Below are positions 1 through 7,168 of a stretch of 11,993 bases of DNA, in pieces (positions within the stretch are counted from its first letter, which is position 1; each line of letters starts with the position of its first letter). A model generated the notes under the pieces. That model searched no databases. It saw only the letters and a program-made list of their open reading frames with translations, and was not told where the DNA came from. Both the position numbers and the translations under genes were made by a program. Source of the stretch: Alphaproteobacteria bacterium (lineage in GTDB: Bacteria > Pseudomonadota > Alphaproteobacteria > CACIAM-22H2); NCBI GenBank assembly GCA_016869915.1, contig VGDA01000062.1, positions 1 through 11,993 on the forward strand. The letters are read 5' to 3'.

Positions 1-739
1 TGACGCCGGTCGCCGCCGCCACGCCCGAGGTCGGGGGTAGCGCAGCCGTGCCGGCCGTGGCGTCGGAGAGGGAAAACGGGACGGCGACGCCGGCGGCCTT
101 CGCCGTCACGACCAGCGCCCCGCTGGCGACCTCGGCGGTCAGGCGGCGCGACAGCGTCGCGTCGCCGTTGATGCGCGCCGCGATCTCCGCGGCCACGGCG
201 GCGCCGTCGCTGCGCGCCGTCTCGACGATCGCCGACGACGATATCGCGACCGTGCCGGATAGCCCCAGCGCGCCCGAGGTCGCGAAGACCGCCTTGCGGA
301 CATGGGCGCGCGCGGCCTCCAGTACCTCGATGTCGTGGGACGCCTTCGCCGCGATATTCGACGAGGTCACGTTCACGATGTCGGCCGCCGGGCTCTGCGC
401 GCTCGACGCCGCCTCGAGAATGCCGGCCACCCGGCGCGAGGTGGTCGCGGACAGCGTCTTGCGATCGAAGACGCTGCCCGACTTGTCGAAGGACACCTTG
501 CCGTAGAGCTCGGAGACGGCGGAGCCGAGCGCGATCGACTTGCCCCGCAGCTTGTCGAGGGCCGCGATACGCACCTTCCCGGCGTCCATCGTCGCCGTGA
601 TCCTGTCGATCTGGAACTGGCGCGCCTTCACGATGTTGTCGACGATCGACTTCGCGTCGATCCCCGAAGTCACGCCCGAGAAGATCGTGCGGCCGTTCGC
701 GTCCGTGCTGACTTTGCTCGTGTTCGTGGTCAGGGCCAC
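1..739 (-). CDS. fliD: Flagellar filament cap protein FliD (HAP2), N-terminal part
   Basis: FliD caps the growing filament tip and helps flagellin subunits fold into place after export. 246 residues are visible; the C-terminus lies beyond the left edge. The conserved FliD N-terminus is present: residues 20-46 (FSGVTSGIDAKSIVDNIV and following) match the usual 'SGLD.dsIV..lv.ae..q.drl' signature, followed by a helical stretch. Residues 157-227 form a beta/alpha/beta stretch with a central ARIN that resembles the flagellin IN motif. I chose the GTG at 739: GGAG lies 7 bases upstream and an in-frame TGA closes the frame four codons before it. The flagellin gene ends 35 bases upstream, so the two are probably co-transcribed. 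Identity rests on the N-terminal signature and on position next to flagellin. Confidence 0.9.
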   Translation of the reverse strand, partial: MALTTNTSKVSTDANGRTIFSGVTSGIDAKSIVDNIVKARQFQIDRITATMDAGKVRIAALDKLRGKSIALGSAVSELYGKVSFDKSGSVFDRKTLSATTSRRVAGILEAASSAQSPAADIVNVTSSNIAAKASHDIEVLEAARAHVRKAVFATSGALGLSGTVAISSSAIVETARSDGAAVAAEIAARINGDATLSRRLTAEVASGALVVTAKAAGVAVPFSLSDATAGTAALPPTSGVAAATGV

Positions 740-774
740 GTCCGCACTCCGTCAGTTGGCCCCGCGCCCTCGCG

Positions 775-2784
775 TCAGCGCTGGAACAGGCGCAGCAGGT
801 TGTTAGGCATCTCGTTCGCCTGGGCGAGCATCGCGATGCCGGCCTGCAGCAGGATCTGCTTCGAGGTGAAGTTCGTCATCTCGCGCGCCACGTCGAGGTC
901 GAGCAGGTCGGATCGCGCAGCCTCGGTGTTCTCGATCGAGGTGGCGAGGTTGGTGGAGGCGAATTCGAGCCGGTTCTGCGAGGCGCCGACCGCCGCGCGG
1001 GTCTGGCTGAGCTTCACGATGGCGTCGGAGATGGCGGCCGACGCCGCCTTCGCCTGCGCCTCCGCGGAGATGCTCGTCCCGTTGAGCAGCAGCGCCTTGG
1101 TCGTGATCGCGTCGACCTCGAAGCTGAGGACGTCCGTGTCGCGCGCCGCCGTGCCGAGCTTGAAGTTGAAGGTCTTCGTGTCCTTCGTGGTGACGGAGTT
1201 CGCGCCGACGAGCTGGGGCAGCGTGGCGAGGTCGATGACCCCGTAGTTGAGGCTCTGGCTCGTGTCCGCGGCCTCGAGGGACTCGAACCGGATCGTGCAG
1301 ACCAGGTTCTTGTCCGCCTCGCTCGAGATGCTGAGATCCCGCAATTCCGCCGTGTAGACCTGGCCGTCCCTCTGCAGCGTGCCGAGGATGACCGGCGGGT
1401 CGCGCAGTTCCGGCTCGATGGCGCGCACGGCCTCGATCGAGTCGTAGACCGTGCTCGTGTCGTGGCTGATCACCTTGTCGAGGACGCCTGCGTCGTTCAT
1501 CAGGCGCGCCTTCAACACGTCCGTCGTCGCCGTGTCCGCGAAGATGTAGAAGGCCTTGAGGTCGCCATCGGTGCGCATCGCGAGCTTCTGCGGCAGGCGC
1601 GCGAAGGCGGGGCCCGCCTTGATCAGGTTGACGGAGCTTCCGCCACCCGTCACCTCGAGGTCATCGACCGTCTCCGTCGAGCGGTTGGTGGCCGACGCGC
1701 TCGCGGTAAACGGCACGTTCGCGGCGTCCGCGGTCAAGGTCAGGCGGCCGGCCGTGGACGTGGCGGCCGCCGTGACCACCGCTCCCGCGTCGGCATTGAC
1801 GAGGCCGACCAGCGCGTTGCGGATCTTGTCGGCGGTGTCGTCGCTGCTGGCGACATGGGTGTATGTCTTGGTACCGACCGTCAGCGAGAAGCTGTCGCCG
1901 GCCTGGATGGTGCCCGACACGGTGACGTTGTCGACCTGCTTGACCTCCGGGGCACTCTCCGTGGCGGTGGCCCGGGCGATCGCCTGGGTCGTGTTGACGG
2001 CGGCCGCGGTCTTGTCGTAGATGTTCAGGACGACCGACCCGATGGCGTTCGGGAAGCCCGCGGTGTTCTTGTTGAAGAGCTCGTTCAGCGTGACCGTCGC
2101 ACCAAGCTGGGAGAACTTCACCACCTCGGGCTTGCCGGGGACAATCGAGCGGTTGGCGAGCACCACGGTCTGGCTGACGCCCGAGTCCTGGTTCATCACG
2201 GTAAGGCCGCGCGTCACCTGGTTGTAGGAGATGCGGAAGACGGAGCTGGCGACGTCCTCCTCGAAGGTGAAGTCGGCGAAGCCGCGCGTCTCGTCGACGA
2301 AGTTGAGGTAGTCCGTGTCGGCCTGGTGCGAGACGCCATTGACCCGCTTCGTCACCTCGACCGTGCCGTTGACGAGCAGGTTGCCCGCGAACTTCGTCGT
2401 GATGGCGATTCGGTCCAGCTCGGAAAGCAGCGACTGGTACTCGTTGTCGAACATCGTGCGCTCGTTGCGCGAGAACTGGCCAGACGAGGCCTGCACCGCG
2501 AGCATCTTCGCGCGCACCAGGATCTCGGTGACGTTGGCCATGGCGCCGTCGGCGATCTGCAGCAGGCTCCCGGCCTGCCGCGCGTTCACCGTGGCCTGCT
2601 CCATCGCCATCACCTCCGCCTTCAGGGCGGAGCCGATGGCCTGGGAGGCCGCGTCATCCTTGGCGGACACCACGCGCGAACCCGAGGACAGCTTGTTGAG
2701 CGAACTCGTGGCCGCGGCGTCGGAGTTCTTCAGGTTGCGGTGGGCGATGTTCGCCGCGAAGTTGGAGATGACGTTCAATGCCAT
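775..2784 (-). CDS. fliC: Flagellin, large (669 aa), with expanded central domain
   Basis: This is the filament subunit, exported through the flagellar type III apparatus. Residues 1-150 form the D0/D1 N-terminal region, with the classic SLNKLSSGSRVVSAKDDAA stretch at 28-46 and LQIADGAM near 75-82. Residues 575-669 are the C-terminal D1/D0 region, with TEAARSDLLDLDVAREM at 620-636 and the ending PNNLLRLFQR. The roughly 425 residues between are variable surface domains; 286-367 hold a beta/alpha/beta module like that in FliD. At 669 aa it is larger than common 280-500-aa flagellins. A single cysteine (residue 497) sits in the central region, unusual for a flagellin. The ATG at 2784 has GAGGA 6 bases upstream. 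It lies 48 bases after flgE and 35 before fliD. The gene symbol is by function; the local paralogue name cannot be known. Confidence 0.95.
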   Translation of the reverse strand: MALNVISNFAANIAHRNLKNSDAAATSSLNKLSSGSRVVSAKDDAASQAIGSALKAEVMAMEQATVNARQAGSLLQIADGAMANVTEILVRAKMLAVQASSGQFSRNERTMFDNEYQSLLSELDRIAITTKFAGNLLVNGTVEVTKRVNGVSHQADTDYLNFVDETRGFADFTFEEDVASSVFRISYNQVTRGLTVMNQDSGVSQTVVLANRSIVPGKPEVVKFSQLGATVTLNELFNKNTAGFPNAIGSVVLNIYDKTAAAVNTTQAIARATATESAPEVKQVDNVTVSGTIQAGDSFSLTVGTKTYTHVASSDDTADKIRNALVGLVNADAGAVVTAAATSTAGRLTLTADAANVPFTASASATNRSTETVDDLEVTGGGSSVNLIKAGPAFARLPQKLAMRTDGDLKAFYIFADTATTDVLKARLMNDAGVLDKVISHDTSTVYDSIEAVRAIEPELRDPPVILGTLQRDGQVYTAELRDLSISSEADKNLVCTIRFESLEAADTSQSLNYGVIDLATLPQLVGANSVTTKDTKTFNFKLGTAARDTDVLSFEVDAITTKALLLNGTSISAEAQAKAASAAISDAIVKLSQTRAAVGASQNRLEFASTNLATSIENTEAARSDLLDLDVAREMTNFTSKQILLQAGIAMLAQANEMPNNLLRLFQR

Positions 2785-2832
2785 GTCAGGATCCTCGTCT
2801 GTGCGTGCGCGGTTTCAGCCAACGTCGCGCGG

Positions 2833-4398
2833 TCAGGACTTCAGGCGGCTGAGCTCGCGGAGCATCTCGTCCGCGGTCGTGATCGTCTTGACGTTCGCCG
2901 CGTAGGCGTTCTGCGTGACGATCATGTCCGTCATCTCGGCGGCGATATCGACCGTCGACGCCTCGGTTGCGCCCGCGACGATGCCCCCGGCGGAGCCGGT
3001 GTTCGCGCGGGAGAGGGTGAACGCGCCGGACGAGACCGTCGCGCGATAGCTGTTCCCGGAGATCGGGGAAAGCTGGTTCGGCGCGGCGAAGGTCGCGAGC
3101 GGCACCATGAAAGCGGGCCGCTGGACGCCGTTCGTGAAGGTCATGTTCAGGAAGCCCGTATTGTCGAGGGCCACGCTCGCCAGGCGGCCAAGGCCAGCGC
3201 CATTGCCGCGGACCTGCGCGATCTCGAACGTCTCGCCTAGCTGCGTCATCCCGGCGAGGTCGAGCGTGACCTGCGAGGGAACGGCCGTCGTGACCGAGGC
3301 GTCCCAGGTGATGTCCAGGGTCAGTTCCCCGCTTCCGGACGAGGGCTGGCCCGTGCCGTCGAAGCCGATGTCGAGCGGGAAGCCGGCGCCGAGCGTGCCG
3401 CTGGGCGCGCCCGACAGCGTCGGGCCGTCAACGTCGACGCTCCAGCCGCTCGCCTCGCCCGTCTTTGTCCAGACGACGTCGAGGCGATGCGCGTTGCCGA
3501 GGGAGTCGTAGACGGTCGCGGGGGTACGGAAGCCGCCATGCGTGAACAGCGCGATGTCGTCCAGCGACGCGGACACCTCGAGCGTGCCGGCGCGGGACGG
3601 ATCGTCGTTCGGCGTCCAGTCGAGCGCGCCGCCCGAGGCGGTCTCCAGCCGCTCCATGACGTCGTCGATCGTCTCGCCCGCGCGGGCGACGACCTCGAAG
3701 GTCGCGGTGGCGTCGGCCGCCCCGCCGACCCCGGGGGTCGTCACGGCGAATGCCCAGCGTTCGCCGATCCTGGGTTGGCGGTCTGCGATGCGCAGCAGCG
3801 TGTGCGTCGGGTCCGCCGGGTCGGCGACCATCGGCCCGGTCATGCCGTTGAAGACGGCGGCCTCGCGCGCGGCGGTGGGATCCGCCGGAAGGTTGGCCGT
3901 CACGCCGATGTCGCTGGTCGCGCTCGCCGCCGCCGTGACGCCGGAGATCGACACGGGCCGTAGGTCGCCCTCGGTCGCGCCGGAGATCACGCCGTCGGCG
4001 CCGACGGGAAAGCCCATGAGGTACTTGCCGGCGCCGTTGCGCAGGAAGCCCATGGGGTCGACGTCGAAGCTGCCGGCGCGCGTGAACTCGATGCTAGGCG
4101 ACGCTGGATCGGACCGCACCGCGAAGAACCCGTTGCCGGTGATCGCGGCATCCGTCGCCCTGTTGGTGACCTGGATCGTCCCCTGCGCGTCGATCTCGCG
4201 CCGCGGTCGCGCAAGCAGCGAGCCCGGCGCGTAGGCCGTGGCCATGGCGCTCTCGACCACGAGGGACGAGAAATCCATCTTGGTGGCCTTGTAGCCCGTC
4301 GTCCCGATGTTCGAGACGTTGTCCGAGATGGTCTGGAACTTCTTGGACTGCCCCGCGAGACCGGAGACGCCCGTGCTCATCGCGCTGAAGATCGACAT
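2833..4398 (-). CDS. flgE: Flagellar hook protein FlgE
   Basis: FlgE polymerises into the hook, the universal joint between rod and filament. The protein is 521 aa, in the upper part of the family's range. The N-terminus MSIFSAMSTGVSGLAGQS with SDNVSNIGTTGYKA at 25-38 is the rod/hook (FlgB/C/E/F/G) signature. ITGNGFFAVRS (86-96) and the following FTRAGSFDVDPMGFL are typical of FlgE/F/G. The C-terminus has EMTDMIVTQNAYAANVKTIT (488-507), the conserved terminal helix. The length and long middle domain point to FlgE rather than FlgF or FlgG. Residues 210-286 look like an IN-motif-like module shared with other axial proteins of this cluster. GGAAGGAA lies 7-8 bases before the ATG. It follows flgD by 21 bases, the standard flgD-flgE order. 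Confidence 0.95.
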   Translation of the reverse strand: MSIFSAMSTGVSGLAGQSKKFQTISDNVSNIGTTGYKATKMDFSSLVVESAMATAYAPGSLLARPRREIDAQGTIQVTNRATDAAITGNGFFAVRSDPASPSIEFTRAGSFDVDPMGFLRNGAGKYLMGFPVGADGVISGATEGDLRPVSISGVTAAASATSDIGVTANLPADPTAAREAAVFNGMTGPMVADPADPTHTLLRIADRQPRIGERWAFAVTTPGVGGAADATATFEVVARAGETIDDVMERLETASGGALDWTPNDDPSRAGTLEVSASLDDIALFTHGGFRTPATVYDSLGNAHRLDVVWTKTGEASGWSVDVDGPTLSGAPSGTLGAGFPLDIGFDGTGQPSSGSGELTLDITWDASVTTAVPSQVTLDLAGMTQLGETFEIAQVRGNGAGLGRLASVALDNTGFLNMTFTNGVQRPAFMVPLATFAAPNQLSPISGNSYRATVSSGAFTLSRANTGSAGGIVAGATEASTVDIAAEMTDMIVTQNAYAANVKTITTADEMLRELSRLKS

Positions 4399-4419
4399 CG
4401 TGCGCTTCCTTCCGTCCCG

Positions 4420-5085
4420 TTACCTGATCGCGACCACGTCCTGCAGCGCGACGCTGCCGGTCGTGGTCCTGAGCTTCACCCCGTCCGTCGCGCGCTCGAC
4501 GCTCGACACGCGGACATTCGCCGTCGTCGGCACCGGCACGTCGATGCCGTTCGCGCCGCGCCCGACGACCTGGATCCTGTAGCTGCCGTCCGGCAGCGGG
4601 GCTCCCGACGGGAACCTCGGCGACAGCGACACCGCGCGATGCCCCGTCCCGGCCGGCAGGTCGCTGCGCGCCAGCACCGCGCCCGACGCGTCGAGCAGCG
4701 AGGCGCGCAGGCCGCTCATGCCCGCGGGTACGTCGATGTCGAAGGACGAGCCTCCGCCCACCACCTCGACCATCTCCGACCTGACCGACACGGTCTGCCC
4801 GGCCAGCGACGCCGCCTGCAGCAGGTTCGTGGATTCCTGGACGCTGACGCCGCGCTCCACCGAGCGCGACATGTTCATCAGCTGCTCCACCTGCGAGAAC
4901 TGGACGAGCTGCGCCGTGAATTCATGCGTGCTCATCGGAGACATCGGGTTCTGGTTGGTCATCTGCGTCGTCAGCATCTTCAGGAACGAGTCGAAGTTGC
5001 TGCCGACCAGCTTCTGCCCCGAGCTGGCCATCGCGCTCGCCGGGGTGGCGGCCTTCGCGCCGCCGAGGATGGAGAGATCAGCCAT
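4420..5085 (-). CDS. flgD: Hook cap / hook assembly protein FlgD
   Basis: FlgD is the scaffold that caps the growing hook and is discarded when the hook is finished. The protein is 221 aa, normal for the family. The conserved N-terminal block spans about residues 30-72: FLKMLTTQMTNQNPMSPMS, then EFTAQLVQFSQVEQLMNM, the family's most recognisable motif. The C-terminal part (about 95-195) alternates strands in the manner of the FlgD FlgX/TUDOR-like and Fn3-like domains, including PDGSYRIQVVGRGANG at 165-180. The ATG at 5085 has GGAGG 5 bases upstream, and that site overlaps the end of the fliK-like gene, 11 bases away. This implies translational coupling in a fliK-flgD-flgE unit. Confidence 0.95.
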   Translation of the reverse strand: MADLSILGGAKAATPASAMASSGQKLVGSNFDSFLKMLTTQMTNQNPMSPMSTHEFTAQLVQFSQVEQLMNMSRSVERGVSVQESTNLLQAASLAGQTVSVRSEMVEVVGGGSSFDIDVPAGMSGLRASLLDASGAVLARSDLPAGTGHRAVSLSPRFPSGAPLPDGSYRIQVVGRGANGIDVPVPTTANVRVSSVERATDGVKLRTTTGSVALQDVVAIR

Positions 5086-5096
5086 GTGCGCCTCCG

Positions 5097-6290
5097 TCAG
5101 CCTGCATCGGTCGTGTCGACGGCCACGCGACGGCCCTGGCGCGCAAGCCCGCCCTCGATGGCCTCGCGCACGCGCTTCGCCAGCTCTCCGTCGCCGCCGA
5201 GCCTGACGCTCACGAGGTCCGGGGACTGGGAGATGCGGATGGACACGGCGCCCTCGCCGGGGAAGACGAGGCGCGCGACCCAGGAACCGTCGGCCATGCG
5301 CTGGGCGCGCAGCGGCGCGCCGGAACCGGACATGTGGCGCAGCAGGGCGCCGAGCTCGGCATCGGGAGCGTCCGCCGGGGCGCCAGCTTCCGCCTCGCCC
5401 TCCGCCGCGTCTGCGACCGCGCGCAGTGCCTGCTGCTGGCGCGCGTCGGCGCGCGGCGCATGCGCCCCGACCATGGCGGGCGGGATCTCGCGCGGCGCTT
5501 CCTCGGAGGCCGCCAGCGCGGCGAGGGAGGCGCGCGCCTCGGGAAGGCCCTGTAGCAGGAGAAGCTCGACGCCGTCGGTACGCGCGCCCGGCCGCGGCGC
5601 GTGGCCGGGCTCGGCGCCAGTCATGCGCGCCTCGTGCCGCTTGCCTGCGATGGCGGGGGAAGGATCGCCGGCGGACGGCATGCCGGCCGCCTGCTGCAGG
5701 GCGGGAGACGCCTCGACCGAAGGGGCCGGGACATGCGCGGGAGCCAGCGCGCCGCTGGCGCGGGGTGCAGCAAGAGCATGGCTCCGCGTGTCGGGGCTCC
5801 GCGTGTCGGGGCTCCGCGTGTCGGCGCGCCGGCCGCGCGCATCCGCGTCCGGCATGCGCATGGGTGAACCAGCCTGCTGGCGCGACGAGGCCGAGGCCAT
5901 GGAGGGGGACGACGCGAGGGACGCCAGGCGGCCGGCCGTCGGGAACCGATCGGCGACGCTCGCATGCCCGGCATCGGTCATTCGCGTCGTCGCCAGCGCT
6001 TCTCGGCGAGACGCGGGCTCGGGGCGGGACGCGGGCTCGGGGCGGGACGCGGGTTCGGAGCGGGGCGGGTCGCGGCGCGTCGCGGGCTCGCTGCCAGGCA
6101 CCGCGATCGACGAGGCGCGAACAGGCTCGTCGATGGTCCGCGCAGCCTCGCCGCCGATGTCGTCGCCGAGTTCGACCGGCCGCACCGTGGCGAGCATCGC
6201 GAGGAAGCGCTGCTGCGCGGCGGCGTCCACGCCGCCGCGGCGCTCGACGCCCGGCCTCGTCGTCGCAACGCTCCGGATCGGATCATTCAT
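5097..6290 (-). CDS. fliK: FliK-like flagellar hook-length control protein
   Basis: FliK is the secreted ruler that measures hook length and switches the export gate from hook to filament substrates. The protein is 397 aa. Most of it (about 55-310) is low-complexity, rich in Ala, Pro, Arg and Ser, as is common in FliK. It contains two short tandem repeats: PASRPE-type hexapeptides (about 79-95) and DTRSP pentapeptides (about 157-169). The C-terminal 80 residues are ordered: LLRHMSGSGAPL, then SWVARLVFPGEGAVSIRI and SVRLGGDGELAKRVREAI, which fits the Flg_hook (FliK C-terminal) beta-beta-alpha pattern, although the usual core motif is diverged. I start at the ATG at 6290 because GGAG lies 7 bases upstream; the in-frame GTG at 6296 would have it only 1 base away. 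The call rests on this C-terminal domain and the flgD-flgE context. Confidence 0.8.
   Translation of the reverse strand: MNDPIRSVATTRPGVERRGGVDAAAQQRFLAMLATVRPVELGDDIGGEAARTIDEPVRASSIAVPGSEPATRRDPPRSEPASRPEPASRPEPASRREALATTRMTDAGHASVADRFPTAGRLASLASSPSMASASSRQQAGSPMRMPDADARGRRADTRSPDTRSPDTRSHALAAPRASGALAPAHVPAPSVEASPALQQAAGMPSAGDPSPAIAGKRHEARMTGAEPGHAPRPGARTDGVELLLLQGLPEARASLAALAASEEAPREIPPAMVGAHAPRADARQQQALRAVADAAEGEAEAGAPADAPDAELGALLRHMSGSGAPLRAQRMADGSWVARLVFPGEGAVSIRISQSPDLVSVRLGGDGELAKRVREAIEGGLARQGRRVAVDTTDAG
5781..5825. repeat. Three tandem 15-bp repeats inside fliK
   Basis: The unit gctccgcgtgtcggg occurs twice exactly (5781-5795, 5796-5810) and once with a final base change (5811-5825). 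On the minus strand it codes for DTRSP-like pentapeptides, so gain or loss of a unit keeps the frame and changes FliK by 5 residues. Confidence 0.95.
6010..6063. repeat. Three tandem 18-bp repeats inside fliK
   Basis: The unit gacgcgggctcggggcgg is present at 6010-6027 and 6028-6045, with a third copy differing at two positions at 6046-6063. It codes for PASRPE/PRSEPA hexapeptides on the minus strand. Unit number changes would be in-frame and would alter FliK length by 6 residues each. Confidence 0.95.
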
Positions 6291-6367
6291 CGCCACGCTC
6301 CACGCGGTCGCCTGACACTAGGGACCGACAAGAAATCATCAGGCGCACTACGCCCACGCCCCGACGA

Positions 6368-6383
6368 AGCAAGCGTCGTGCCA
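6368..6383 (-). promoter_or_regulatory. Sigma-54 promoter for the fliK-flgD-flgE-flagellin-fliD operon
   Basis: Read on the minus strand, TGGCAC-GACGC-TTGCT matches the sigma-54 -24/-12 consensus TGGCAC-N5-TTGCA at ten of eleven positions, with exact spacing. Transcription should start near 6357, giving a leader of about 67 bases before the fliK ATG at 6290. Sigma-54 with an enhancer-binding activator drives hook and late flagellar genes in many proteobacteria. The -24 box lies only 5 bases from the fliR start codon on the other strand. Confidence 0.85.
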
Positions 6384-6388
6384 GCGCG

Positions 6389-7111
6389 ATGAAACGGATG
6401 CCCGTCGTCTTCGAACTCTCCGCCTATCTGGGCCATGCGCCGCTGCTGCTGCGCTTCACGGCGATGCTGATGGCGCTGCCGCTCACCGGCGACGCGTTCG
6501 CCGCGATGCGATGGCGCTTCGCGCTGGCCCTGTGCCTGACCGCCCTGCTCGGGGGCGTGGCGCCGGAGTTCCCCGGCGGACGCGGCCTCGCCGAGGCGAG
6601 CGCCGCAGCCGCCAGCGAGGGCCTGGTGATCGGGCTGGCGGGCCGCGCGCTGGTGATCGCGATGCAGATGGCCGGCGCGGTCGTCTCCAGCACCATCGGC
6701 CTGCAGATGGCGGCGCAGACGAATCCGCTCGAGGCCCAGCAATCGGGCCTGGTCGACATCATCTTTGTGTTCGCAGGGCTCGTGCTGCTGCTCGACCTCG
6801 GCTTCCTCCACATGCTTCTCGCGCTGCCGCCGGGATCCGCGGCGGCCGGAGGCGCCGGGCTTCGCGACGCGATCTCGGTCTCGGGCCGCGCGATCGTCCT
6901 CGGCCTCGTGATGGCGGCCCCGGTCGCCATCTTCAACACTGCCGTCAACGCCGCGTCCGGCCTCGCGAACCGCTTCCTGCCGGCCTTCCCCGTATCGATG
7001 CTGGCCATGCCGCTGCAGATCCTCGCCGGCTTCGCGCTCATCGGTGGGATGCTCTCGAGCCCGGCGCTGCGGGGCGTCGCCGCCGAATTCCTGCGCTCGC
7101 TCGGTGGATGA
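6389..7111 (+). CDS. fliR: Flagellar export-gate membrane protein FliR
   Basis: FliR is an inner-membrane subunit of the flagellar type III export gate, assembled with FliP and FliQ. The protein is 240 aa, slightly shorter than the usual 250-265. It shows hydrophobic segments in the FliR pattern: about 20-33, 43-56, 78-100, 122-146, 167-185 and 204-222. The FliR-like block EGLVIGLAGRALVIAMQMAG (77-96) is followed by STIGLQMAAQTNP (101-113), equivalent to the family's 'G..i..q.Gl..a...dP'. The ATG at 6389 (or 6398, three codons on) lacks a good Shine-Dalgarno; the frame is open further upstream but has no plausible start there. It is transcribed divergently from fliK. No fliP, fliQ, flhA or flhB is present here, so the gene is separated from its usual partners within this window. 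Confidence 0.9.
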   Translation: MKRMPVVFELSAYLGHAPLLLRFTAMLMALPLTGDAFAAMRWRFALALCLTALLGGVAPEFPGGRGLAEASAAAASEGLVIGLAGRALVIAMQMAGAVVSSTIGLQMAAQTNPLEAQQSGLVDIIFVFAGLVLLLDLGFLHMLLALPPGSAAAGGAGLRDAISVSGRAIVLGLVMAAPVAIFNTAVNAASGLANRFLPAFPVSMLAMPLQILAGFALIGGMLSSPALRGVAAEFLRSLGG

Positions 7112-7130
7112 CCGCCAAGATTCTTGGCGG
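7112..7130. promoter_or_regulatory. Perfect palindrome between fliR stop and flgK sigma-54 element
   Basis: CCGCCAAGA-T-TCTTGGCGG has 9-bp perfect arms around one central base. It begins directly after the fliR stop codon and ends 7 bases before the -24 box of the flgK promoter. As DNA it looks like a binding site for a dimeric regulator; as RNA it would fold into a stable hairpin. No T-run follows, so an intrinsic terminator is not supported. Function is inference. Confidence 0.6.
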
Positions 7131-7137
7131 CAGCGAC

Positions 7138-7153
7138 TGGCACGGGTCTTGCG
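7138..7153 (+). promoter_or_regulatory. Sigma-54 promoter-like element upstream of flgK
   Basis: TGGCAC-GGGTC-TTGCG matches the sigma-54 -24/-12 consensus except at the last base, with exact spacing. The predicted start is near 7164, only about 5 bases before the flgK ATG at 7169. The only good ribosome binding site (GGAGGGAG, 7153-7160) lies upstream of that start. The element probably drives flgK and the genes downstream, but this geometry is odd. Confidence 0.7.
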
Positions 7154-7168
7154 GAGGGAGTGGCGGAC

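Noticed and set aside
2807..2821. Sigma-54-like element before flagellin (GG-N10-GC spacing, minus strand)
   Set aside because: Only TGGC and GC match the consensus, and the predicted start would fall inside the ribosome binding site. Read-through from the fliK promoter explains expression better.
1462..3240. Plus-strand open frame of 592 codons opposite flagellin and flgE
   Set aside because: It is antisense to two well supported genes and has low-complexity Arg/Val/Gly composition with no motif.
5781..6063. CRISPR array in the repeat-rich part of fliK
   Set aside because: The units are short, directly adjacent without spacers, and in-frame coding.
7112..7130. Intrinsic terminator after fliR
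   Set aside because: The hairpin is strong but is followed by a mixed GC-rich sequence with no T-run.
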